A stretch of DNA of 64,000 nt from Haematococcus lacustris (Eukaryota > Chlorophyta > Chlorophyceae > Chlamydomonadales > Haematococcaceae). The stretch lies in contig JASKMD010000006.1 in the NCBI GenBank assembly GCA_030144725.1, forward strand, positions 1,388,586 through 1,452,585, given 5' to 3'. Shown one piece after another: positions 49,355 to 64,000 of the stretch (position 1 is its first letter; each line of letters begins with the position of its first letter). The notes below the pieces were generated by a model. It saw only the letters and a list, made by a program, of their open reading frames with translations. It had not been told where the DNA came from and did no database searches. The position numbers and the translations under genes are program-made.

Positions 49355-52300
49355 AGCACCCAGCTGGGAAGGACGCCACCTCCCTGCGCTGCCCTCAGTG
49401 CACCCAGGAGCCGACTCAGCATGAGGGTCTGGTGCTGTGAGCCTGGCGCTGCAGGATAACTTCCTCATGGGGGAGCACCGCCGGGAAACCAAGCGGTCGC
49501 AGAAGCACGATGTGGTCAAGGCTGTGGTGGATGCCAGGCAGCAGCAGATGAAGGCGATTCAGGTGGAACACAAGAAGCCATCACATGGAGCAAGACACCC
49601 CGCTCCGACCATGACCATGACCATGGCCCTGGCCCTGGCCCTGGCCCTGGCCCTGGCCCTGGCCCTGGCCCTGGCCCTGGCCCTGGCCCTGGCCCTGCTT
49701 TCCCGTGCTGCACCTATAAGGCAACCCTTCAGCTTCGACACCTGCCTGCCTACAAAGGCGTCGTCTGCATGCTTTTCTTGTATGTTTAGTGATGTGACAC
49801 AGCTTTGATGACTAAGCCACCCTACCTTGTGTTCCTTTCTTGCATTTTTCGTGGCTCAGCTTTTCCCAGCAGCGCCGCATACACTCTGTTGTTGTTGCTG
49901 TGCTGGCATGCAGGAGCCAGCGGCAGGGCTGAGCAAGGATGAGGATGATGAGGAGGAGGGACTGCAGAAGGCCCACACTTTCAGCTACTGGGCAGTGGAC
50001 CTTGTACGGGCCTTTGACATGGTGCAGCTGCGATTGCATGTCATGCGCAAGCTGCTCAAGGTAGGGAGGTGGGTGGAGCTTCATGGTGTCATGCTTCACA
50101 TGCTGCCTGCCTGCATGCCCGCCCGCCCGCCTGCCAAAGTTCACATGCTGCCAGCCCGGCCGCCCGCCCGCCCGCCCGCCCGTCGCCTTCCCCCTGGGGC
50201 ACCTACCCACTGGCGGCCATCGACCTGCCTGTCTGCCCACAGGATGAGCTGGATGCGCGCGAGGCGCTGGCCAAGTACTTGTGCAAGACAGCTCATTGCG
50301 GCAAGGAGTACGACAGCTACGACATGCCTGACATCATGCAGTGCGACGGCAGCCTGCAGTGCGCTATGTGTGGAGGGGTGGTGGAGCAGGTGGGTGCTGG
50401 GTGAGCAGGAAGAGCAGAACAGGAGGGTGAGGGGAGGTAGGGAAAGCAGGGGGGAGGAGGAGGAGGAGGAGGAGGAGGAGGAGGAGGAGGAGCAAGAGCG
50501 GAGGGGCGAGGTTTGGAAAGAAGGAAGGAGGAACAGGAGTGAGGGAGAGGAGGAGGAAGGGGAGGAAGGAGGAAGGAGGCTGAAGAGTGAAGTACCCAGT
50601 CCTTGCTAAGTTGCAGCTAAGGTCACAGGGGGGCAGCCTGAGCTGCAGCAGGCAAGGTGGGGAGTGCAGTGGCAGCAGGCGCAGTCAAGCGCGCCAGGCC
50701 CGGCTTATGCCAGTGCTGTCACGCAGCAAGGTGCTCCCAGTGCCAGCCCCTTGTGAGCGCAGTGTCACGGTCAACATGGCTGAGCTCTACTGTAGCTGGC
50801 CAGCTCACCAGCTATGCTGGGGTAGGCTGTCCCTGCATGCTGGGCTGCATGTCGGGCTGCATGCTGGGCTGCATGCTGGGCTGCATGCTGGGCTGGCGAC
50901 GGGAGGGGTGTGGTTGTCCAGCAGGTGTTTGCCATGGGCAAGACGGGGGACGACGCGAAGATCAAGGAGAGGAGGGAGGTGAGGTGGGGGTGGGGGATGG
51001 GAGGTGAGGTGGGGGTGGGGGATGGGAGGTGAGGTGTAGGGAAAGGGGAGAGGAGAGAGGGGTTAGAGCGAATAGTAAGGATGGGCCTGGGGAGGCAGAA
51101 GGAGGGGCCTAGCCGCTGCAAGGCTGTTGCAGCGCAGCTAAAGCTGACGTAGTGCAAGGACATAGCACACTCGGGTGTAGGGCAGAGGCGGAATGGGGGG
51201 AGAAGGGCAGTTGAGCAGGGCAGGGCAGGGCCAATGCACGAATAACCTGATGCCCATCACATCACCACCGTCATCACCATCAACATCACCATTACCATCA
51301 TCATTACATGGCATGCACCTGCCGGCGTTGCTGCCACTCTCACACTCTCTCATTGGTTCACACACAGAGAGGAAGCTGTGCTGGGCAGCGCCTGCCTGGC
51401 CGCACTGTGCCGCCATGACGCTGCCCTAACTCGCTCACCTTCCTGCTCACCTGCCACTCCGCCAACTCTTCCCCCCGCCCCCCTCCGCCCCCCTCCTGAC
51501 TCGCAGCACATGCGGAAGGTGCTTCATGACATGGACAGCCAGCTGACCCTGCAGCAGCGCGTGAGCGCCCTGCGCCTGACCCAGCCCCCTCACCCCGGCA
51601 GCCTCACTGACTGGGCTAAGGCCCAGCAAGCCCGCCTCGCCCCAGCCCAGCCAGGGGACGGCAGACCAGGGGCGGCGGGGCGGGTGCGGCTGCAGGGCGG
51701 CGTCACTCAGCTCACGGCTGCTGCCAGCGCTAACAAGAACGCGGAGTACCAGGAGACACATGTGCAGGTCACACTCACGGGGGGGGCAGGGGCAGCAGGG
51801 GGGGAGGGCGGGGCGGGGGCGGGGGGGTCGGCAGGGCTGGGTGGGCCAGGGCCTGGTGCAGCCCCTGTGGTGTCCCTTGGGGGGCCGAAGCGCCCGTCAG
51901 CAGCGCAGCCATTCTTCCTCAAAAACAACGTGAACGCCGGGAGTGGGCAGCCTGCCCCTCAACAGCAGCAGCAGCAGCAGCTGCGGCCTGGTGGACAAGC
52001 AGGCCAGGTGGGTGGCGGTGTGCAAGCCTGTTGGAGTAGCCTGTTGGTGGCGGCTTGCCTGTTGCTGTGGTGGGGTGGGGTGTTGGGTGGAGGGTGGAGG
52101 GGTACCCTCAGCAGCAGGTCGAAGATGAGGTCGACCCAGGGGTGATGAGGTGATGGGGCTTGTGTATGACGTCATCAGTGACCAGGCTGCAAGGCCCCAT
52201 GGTGGTGGAGTGCAGGGCATGTGCACTGGTCGGAGCATGCTGCACCCCAGGCGGCAGGTAGCTCCTCCCTTGATGCACGCCGGCTCTGCCGGAGTACTCG

Positions 52301-53107
52301 TTTTCTTCTTCTTCTTTGTCAGGGCCTGTATGCCACTGCATGGCATTAAAAGCAGGCGGCATTGCTGCAACGCTCTTACTGCTTGACCCTGAAGCAGGTG
52401 GGTGCTAGGCCAGCAGCGTGGTGAGGGCAGTGTGTTGGCCTAGCAGCAGCTGTCTACCGTGCCCCGACCCTGCTTGTGCCGCCTGAGCTGCAGGCTGGCG
52501 GCACCCAGCAGCAGCAGCAGCGGCAGGACGCCTTCACCCAGCAGATGCTGGCTAGCCTGGGCCCAGGCAGCTCGATCACCCACCCGGGGGCCGCCCGTGT
52601 GAAGGAGGACGATGATGAGCCGCCTCACAAGCGGGTGAAGCAGGAGTGGCGGCAGGAGGGGCAGCCGGGGGTGGTGAAGAAGGAGGAGCCGCAGCCTGAG
52701 GTGGACGCTGTGGCGGAGGAAGGTGGGTGCTGTCACACAGGTCACACTGAGGAGGCAGGGCCTGGGTCAGGGTCCTCCTGAGCCGCCCTCCAGCCAGACT
52801 AGGTGGCATACATGGAAAGGAAGGAAGTGGCGGCAGTGCATGGGGGACGCAGGGGCATTTACTGCCTTGTGCCCCAGCGCCTGCCTAACCCTGCATGTTG
52901 GGGAGAGGTGGAGTGTGGGGATGGTGGAGTGCAAGTGGGGGGAGAGGGGTAAGGGGGGTGTGGCGGCGATCCAGGTGGGCTGAGGCCGCAGCCTCAGTGT
53001 CGTGACAAGAGGTGCCTGCCTGCCTGCCTTACCCTGGCCTGCACACTCTCTCAGGTGGCTCACAGGCCCCTTTGCAGGAGGATGCAGAGGAATGGGAGGA
53101 GATCTGA
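48071..53107 (+). CDS. Transcription initiation factor IIE subunit alpha
   Basis: Seen: join(48071..48214, 48307..48441, 49455..49562, 49914..50060, 50243..50389, 50925..50978, 51507..52007, 52494..52722, 53088..53107), 494 residues. PRPFRELLSLVVRAFY opens the winged helix. DTTGLAIVVMDYLLAREW, EEQICAELGQHQKVVRRALK and FLMGEHRRETKRSQK complete it. AHTFSYWAVDLVRAFDMVQL precedes the zinc ribbon (YLCKTAHCGKEYDSYD, DGSLQCAMCG). A long Gly/Gln-rich linker and an acidic/basic tail with KRVKQEW end in EEWEEI. Known: TFIIE alpha joins TFIIE beta in the Pol II preinitiation complex and recruits TFIIH; the order and acidic W-E-E end fit. Oddity: the first zinc knuckle has four residues between cysteines (C-x4-C) rather than two. 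The last junction has two possible acceptors that give nearly the same C-terminus. Confidence 0.88.
49618..49696. repeat. CCCTGG hexamer array in TFIIE alpha intron
   Basis: Thirteen or so GGCCCT units in the intron after the EHRRETK exon. Another short array of GGGTGA units lies at 49323-49353 in the preceding intron. Confidence 0.9.
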
Positions 53108-54824
53108 TGCCGGTGGTGGCATCGGCAAAGCATGGGCTGTGTAGGCATGGAGCGGTCCTTGGAAGGGGGCGTTGGTGGCAGCCAGGCTTGGTACTGCTCA
53201 GGCTGGGAGGTGCACACCTGGGATCATCCCCACTCTCGTTCCAATCAGCGTGCCAGCATCGGAAGCACTGCGTGCATTTAGTAGCGTGTACGAGTGGGCC
53301 CTGCGCAGCAGGCAGAGGAGGCATCCCATACAGCTCCTGTTTGGCGTCTGCATTCGGTCAAGCTTTCGGTGGCTCTCACATATCCACTGCCATGCACAGC
53401 CCGCACTGCAATTGCCACTAGGGGCGCAATATTGCAGGGTCAGGGGTAACGTACGAATTTGGATCAGGGTTAGGTTAGGGTTGGGGTTAGGGTCGAGTTC
53501 CAATGCTCGGACTCATGGCCACGGCTATCCACTATTGTAAATGAGGCAGGGCAGCACGCCAGCTGCCCTGGAGCCATTTGCATGTTGAAGTTGGAGTTGA
53601 TCTACCAGGCAAACATAGCTCATTCAACATGGAACAACATGTTTGACAGTGGGTAATCTCACTCAGCTACAATCTAACTGTAGCGTCTTCGGTCGCACCC
53701 TCGATGAGTACAAAACCCACACCGGTGCCACTGGACATCCCATCAAATCTAACAGCTTACTGCTTGATGCTAACAAGTTGACCTAGCAGAGCATAGATTG
53801 GAGGCAACAGAGCTAGCAAAGCATAGATTTGAGGCAAATGAGTATCCTGTTTTACTTTACTGCTCTACTTTGTTGCATGATCTGTTTATTTGTTGCTACT
53901 TTATTTCTATGTTGTGTTTACTGCTCTGCTTTCTTGCATGCTCTGTTTAGTTATGACTTGTAGATTGATAAGTCCCAACATGATAAGGTTTAGACCACCT
54001 CCAGCGACCAGCACTGACCATCCTACAGCGGCCCGCAATGGACGCCGATGGCCATTTACTGGCTTGCAAGCAAGGTATCCGTGCGAAGGGAGCAAGCGAC
54101 GAAATGAAGTGTCGCGCAAAGGTGAGTAAAGTCATCATCCGAAGTGCACGAGAGCTAAGAATTAACCTTCTCAGATTAGAGTAGACTAGAACCGAGCGGG
54201 GCACACCCTAGTAGCCATATGCTGGAGTCACCCAGGGGCACAGCCCAACTGCACTGTCATCATGTTGCTGGAACTCAAGTGCTTGCTACTTTGCACAGCA
54301 GGTAGACACAGCTTGGCACATTGTTCTTTACAACGAAGAGTTCTGATTGTCTTACATAACTCCCACACGTCAATTCATTAGACCCAAAGGCAAGGTTTGG
54401 CAAGGTATAGGACAGCTAACACAGCACTTCACAACTAATCAGGTTTGGATATTGCAAACAAGCAAGGTATGACAGCAAGGGTCTCACGCATTTGGCAAGT
54501 GTGTGATAGAAACTAAAGGCTGATGCAACGAATCCATGTTTGATAGAGCTGGGTATAACTTGAACAAATAGAACAGATGAGATCGAACATAGTTGGTCAT
54601 GTTGTCTGGCAAAGAATGCAGTTAATGCTCAAGGATAAGCACACATCTTCTTTCACCAGGTGTGGAAGCATCTACCCATGCTCGCCTAAAGATGAGTGCT
54701 TCCTGGCTGAGGCTCTCAGTGGAGAGTGCAGTTATGTACATAACGTGACGATCAGGTGGCATCTACTCATGCTTCCTGGAGCTTTTTGAGCACGCTGTCG
54801 TCGGCCCAGAATGTATGCATGTGA
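53108..54824. other. Convergent intergenic region with transposon-like debris
   Basis: Contains TGTAA at 53536-53540, a possible TFIIE alpha polyadenylation site. At about 53235-53355 a plus-strand frame reads LVPISVPASEALRAFSSVYE then ALRSRQRR, faintly like the C-terminal dimerisation domain of hAT transposases (PAS-x2-E/A-R-x-FS...R-x-R). The part from 53600 to 54820 is less GC-rich, has no supported gene, and holds CAAGGTATAG/ACAAGCAAGGTATGA-like repeats. Confidence 0.35.
53464..53494 (+). repeat. Degenerate telomere-like TTAGGG tract
   Basis: CAGGGTTAGGTTAGGGTTGG followed by GGTTAGGG: four irregular TTAGGG-like units inside the contig. A shorter version (GTTAGGTTAGGGTTTAG) occurs at about 39920. 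These are interstitial and probably not a chromosome end. Confidence 0.5.
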
Positions 54825-56879
54825 TTAATGCAGCATGCGCCTGTGTGACCTACGCTGTGCTCCTTCATCAGCTGTGGATCCCTTATTCTGGACCAGCTGC
54901 TGAGACAAGCCACTGGCATGTTGGTGTCCAGATGCATGCCAGTCCTGGTGGGAGCTGTGAGGCAGCTGCAGGCCGTCACCCATGGCCTCGCTCAGCAGCT
55001 TGCTGACCTGAAGCTGGTAGGGCGCTGCCGTCTCCAAGGCAAGGTACAGCTCATGGGAAGTATCACGCAGCAGTGCGGCCGCTGCAGCGTTGGCGCTCTT
55101 TACCTTGCTTATGGCAGAGTTGTATTGAGCAATGGCTGCAGACAGGCGCTGAGAGGCCAACTGTGAAGCATCCAGACTGGGGCTGGAGTGCGTGCCTTCT
55201 CCGCTGGCTGGTGAAGGCAATGGGCTCGTCTCAGTCGCAGGGGGCTGCAGGGCGGGGGAGGTGCTCGTCTCAGTCGCAGGAGGCTGCAGGGCGGGGGAGG
55301 GGCTCATCTCAGGTGCAGGGAAGGGCAAGACTGGGGTGGGCTCAGGTATGGATAAAGAAGCTTCATCAGGGCGCCAGCTTCCTTCATTATTGGAGCGCTC
55401 TGTGTCTGAGCTCTCCTCCACATCTGAGCTCTCCTCTGCAATTGAGCTTTCCTCAGCATAAAAGCTCTCTTCAGACTCAGAACTATCTTCAAATGCTGAA
55501 CTCTCCTCGGACTGTGAGCTTTCCTCTGCGCTGTAGCTGTATTCGTAGGAGAGCTCTTCGGAGGCAGAAAGCTCCCCATAGCTGGATGGTACGCTGGTCT
55601 CGGTGGCAGGGGATGGTAGGGGGGAGTGAGAGCTGGTCTCAGTGGCAGGGGATGGGAGGGGGGAGTGAGAGCTGGTCTCAGTGGCAGGGGATGGGAGGGG
55701 GGAGTGAGAGCTGGTCTCAGTTGCGGGGGATGGGAGGGGGGAGTGAGAGCTGGTCTCAGTGGCAGGGGCTGGTAGGGGGGAGTGAGAGCTGGTCTCAGTG
55801 GCAGGGGATGGGAGGGGGGAGTGAGAGCTGGTCTCAGTGGCGGGGGATGGTAGCGTAGGGGAAGAGCTGGTCTCAGTGGCAGGGGATGGGAGGGGGGAGT
55901 GAGAGCTGGTCTCAGTGACGGGGGAAGGCAGCGTAGGGGATGAGCTGGTCTCAGTGGCAGGGGATGGTAGGGGGGAGTGAGAGCTGGTCTCAGTGGCAGG
56001 GGATGGGAGGGGGGAGTGAGAGCTGGTCTCAGTGGCAGGGGATGGTAGGGGGGAGTGAGAGCTGGTCTCAGTTGCGGGGGATGGTAGGGGGGAGTGAGAG
56101 CTGGTCTCAGTGGCGGGGGAAGGCAGCGTAGGGGATGAGCTGGTCTCAGTGGCAGGGGATGGGAGGGGGGAGTGAGAGCTGGTCTCAGTGGCAGGGGATG
56201 GTAGGGGGGAGTGAGAGCTGGTCTCAGTGGCAGGGGATGGGAGGGGGGAGTGAGAGCTGGTCTCAGTGGCGGGGGAAGGCAGCGTAGGGGAAGAGCTGGT
56301 CTCAGTGGCGGAGGAAGGCAGCGTAGGTGAAGAGCTGGTCTCAGCGGTTGGGGAGGGGAGGGGGGAGTGCGAGCTATCATCAACTGCTGTATGAGGAGTG
56401 TCAGGAAAGTTACTGGCTTCCATTGCTACATCTGGTGTCACCTGCAGGCCATTCCACAACACCATGTGTAGGCCGGTAGTGCACGACGCTACTGCAACTG
56501 GCAGGTTTCCAATTGTATCAGTACCTGGATGTCATCAAAGTTGAAGGTCTCGTATGACTGCTCGACTACCAGAAGTGATCGTTGAGCGGTCGCAGCTGTG
56601 AAGGCAGGGTCGTTTGCAGGGTGCGCTGGCAGGAGTGGTCGCCCTGCGCAGTCAAACTCTTGATTTTAGCTCTGCTTAACAAGGCTCGAGCAAGAGGTCG
56701 CCGTGAAAGGCCTAGTGTGTCCAAGGCGTCGCGGCAGTAGTCACAATGCCTCCATAGCACGGCGTAATAGTGCTGATGACACTGGACGCTGCCGACGACT
56801 ATCTCGGTCAACACATCTCGGTCTCACCTACAGCCGCCGCTGCGAACGAGAGCAGCGCAAGGAGGGCTAGGCCTCGCAT
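54825..56879 (-). CDS. Secreted Ser/Thr/Pro tandem-repeat protein, candidate wall glycoprotein
   Basis: Seen: an ATG at 56879 gives MRGLALLALLSFAAAAV, an ideal signal peptide, with a GTGAGA donor at 56827. The main exon 54825..56441 encodes 538 residues: about 20 copies of a 13-residue unit like LPSPATETSSHSP with SSSPT variants, then an acidic Ser/Glu domain (EESSQSEESSAFEDSSESEE), then a helical C-terminus (LASQRLSAAIAQYNSAISKV). The phases of these two exons do not match directly, so at least one more exon is needed. A Cys-bearing stretch with CDYCRDALDTL near 56566-56814 is a candidate. Known: Ser-Pro and Thr-Pro repeats in algal secreted proteins become hydroxylated and arabinosylated. 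Inference: a hydroxyproline-rich matrix or wall protein. No pherophorin domain was recognised. Confidence 0.6.
55598..56360 (-). repeat. 39-bp coding minisatellite
   Basis: About twenty tandem units. On the plus strand each has GAGCTGGTCTCAGTGGCAGG followed by GGATGGGAGGGGGGAGTGA or the shorter AAGGCAGCGTAGGGGAT form. Unit length is 39 bases or 36, always a multiple of three, so the frame is kept. Confidence 0.9.
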
Positions 56880-58801
56880 GTTGCAGACTGAAAGGAATAC
56901 AAGGCTTGACGTGCGCGGGTGAAGGGCCTCGGAAGCTCGGTCGTGGGTGGAAGATGAGTCGGCGCTGTAAACACGCTAGCTTGTATCTGAGCTACATCAC
57001 TGGGCGCGAGGAGCAACAACCGTACTGGTCTCACACTTATCGTGCAAGCCGGTGGTTCCCGACTTGCACTGCAAGCTATACGACTTTTTATAGTGCATTT
57101 GTGGCAAGCAAACACAGAGTGTCAGGGCGGATCGGCTACAGCTGGTGCAACGACGTGCAGCCCAATGTGCAACCCCCGTGACGGTGCTTGGGGGGTGGGG
57201 GGGGGCATTAACCTGGTTTCACATGGCACCAAATTTGCTGGACATGCAGCTTTAGTTAGAAGTCCGCAGAAGCATAGCCATGTTCAGGTTGAGCAACAGT
57301 GGTTCGGGGGTTAACAAGGCTAAGTTCCACCTTCATAGGGTCAGCTTCATACTCCGCCTCAAAAAGTGAAGTACGGGGCCAATGGCGAGGCCCTCACCGA
57401 GGGTGACCCATTGCAGAAGCTAAGAAAACAAGAGAGCAAGAAAGCGAGACCGTGCTCTGCTGGATCTGGGTCAGTTAGGATGTCCCAACATGGGGTTGGT
57501 AATCTTCATGCAAATACTCTCTCAATACTGCACCGTTTTCGATAGCGTTTGTCACATTCGCAGCTGCGAATAACTGCGCGTCGCCTGGCTATCGGCGCGT
57601 TAGTTCTAGTGTTTGAGGCCATGCCGGCGGAAGCGATCGCGGACACACCTCAGCTGCTCACCATCAATTGGATTAGTGGTATGTAGCGGCCTCAATGATT
57701 GCACTGCGCCTGCTATCGAGCAGGAAGTACAACCACATTTCAGCCCGCCAGGCTCGCTCCGCGAGCCTTTCATTGGTGCAGGCGGTGTCGGGAGACCGTC
57801 GTTGGGCAAAGTGACACGCGACATTGCAGCGAGGTGCGAAAATGAGCGTTTCTCTCTAGCCAGCCATACAGAAAACGGGACCCCCTTGCACAAACCGGCA
57901 TGTTGGAGAAGAAAGCACGTCATTTTATGTAAGCATGTGGGAACATACTTTGGCGTGACCTAACTTTGCCTTGTAGTGCTGACTAGCCCACTCGGACCAC
58001 CCGGGACCCTTCCAGCCCCCCCCACACCCAGCATCGCACTCACCACCCCTGCCCACCCCTCCCTACCCCCTCCCAGCCCCAGCACCGCCCTCCCACCCCC
58101 AGCCCCGCCCTCCTCCCCCCTCCCACCCCCAGCTACTGCCCCCCCCTGGCAGCTGGTGCATTCCCTGGGCTGCCCACCCCTCCTGCTGAGGAGCAGGGGG
58201 CCACAGCGGAGCTGGACACGAGCTGGACACGCAAGCGCAAAGGGGGCGTGAGGAATCGGACCCAACCTGCCCAGCAAGGTAACATATGTCGTGCATGTAG
58301 ATAGGGGCGTTGTTACATCGGTTTGACATGCCATGTGAGTCGATTTCACTGCGGTGAATGTCCCCCACTGTGTGCAAGTGATCCTGGGCCAGGTCGGTCA
58401 CGGCGGTCTCCCGCGACGAGGCCCGCATGATAAAAACATGCATGAATTCGAATGTCAAGATTTCAGCCGCCGTTGCACTCAGCACACTGCACAGTATTTA
58501 ATGATACAAGTTGCACCGCATAGCTAACAGAGTCTTCTATCCGGGTATGTGCGACACTTGAATTGTAACAACGTGGCTGAGACGTGGCGTCGTTTCGATT
58601 ACCAGGGGTAGGTTCTCTCTTAGTTGGGACCGGCTAAACCTGGTGTTTTGCGGCCGCAATAATCTGATATGCATTGTTCCGGGCATGTGACCACTAGTTG
58701 TTAGGCATCCCCAACATGGGCGGATGTAAGAACTGATAAAGCGCGAAAGATGCAATCACGAAGTCTGGATCCACAAAATGGGGGACTCTGGATGTGACGG
58801 C
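56880..58801. other. Intergenic region with possible orphan exons
   Basis: Holds an open plus-strand frame at 57613-57963 (SLREPFIGAGG, GRPSLGKVTRDIAARCENER) that I cannot assign. Near 57200-57240 the minus strand reads QQIWCHVK, resembling QQVWCHVN of the broken gene at 22.0 kb. A proline-rich, C-rich tract covers 58000-58140. A coding-like segment ending ELDTSWTRKRKGG then NRTQPAQQ sits before a GTAACA donor at 58280, perhaps an exon of an unplaced plus-strand gene. Confidence 0.3.

Positions 58802-64000
<5,199 letters not shown>

Noticed and set aside
53464..53494. Chromosome end
   Set aside because: Only a few irregular TTAGGG-like units, with genes on both sides.
57613..57963. Open plus-strand frame with GRPSLGKVTRDIAARCENER
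   Set aside because: Not low-complexity and may be real, but there is no recognisable family, start context or partner exon, so it is mentioned only in the intergenic entry.

Overview
The window is nuclear DNA of a green alga, probably a chlorophycean of the volvocine/Haematococcus type. The evidence is high G+C, many short exons separated by introns full of CAG/CTG, GGGGCA and GCAG runs, GT-AG splice sites, candidate TGTAA polyadenylation signals, a plastid-type HisH-HisF fusion enzyme, a SnRK2-type kinase and plant-type GT77 glycosyltransferases. The exact species is inference. There are no bacterial operons. One 500-base run of N (25239-25738) is an assembly gap. Exon structures were rebuilt by hand from splice signals, reading-frame continuity and family motifs.

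Layout. 1-2759 (+): 3' half of a GT49 (LARGE-like) glycosyltransferase. 5039-10219 (-): low-complexity, Gln/Ala-rich protein with a leucine-zipper-like coiled coil. 10832-11718 (-): unrecognised coding exons. 12699-14629 (-): complete RRA-type hydroxyproline arabinosyltransferase (GT77), seven exons. 14630-24780: a transposon-rich island with a TAG-flanked 1.26-kb inverted-repeat element, a 789-bp hAT element with 8-bp target duplications and a BED-finger ORF, a 5'-truncated LINE split in frame by a 302-bp insertion, and a 4.2-kb element whose ends are inverted repeats followed by arrays of a CATCTG motif. 24831-25238 (-): AT-hook protein fragment. 25828-31381 (+): very large Gln/Pro/Ala-rich protein with a tRNA-derived repeat inside it.

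34043-37299 (-): SnRK2-type kinase. 37976-42324 (+): taspase-1-type threonine aspartase carrying a Gly-Ala hexanucleotide repeat. 42506-47968 (-): plastidial imidazole glycerol phosphate synthase (HisH-HisF). 48071-53107 (+): TFIIE alpha. 54825-56879 (-): probable secreted Ser/Thr/Pro repeat protein. 58802 to the right edge (-): a second GT77 gene, 5' end outside the window.

The kinase/taspase and HisHF/TFIIE-alpha pairs are divergent, the latter with only 102 bp between start codons. Taspase and HisHF converge 181 bp apart. The two GT77 enzymes, the GT49 enzyme and the repeat-rich secreted protein suggest a link to glycosylation of cell-wall hydroxyproline-rich glycoproteins, but that link is inference.
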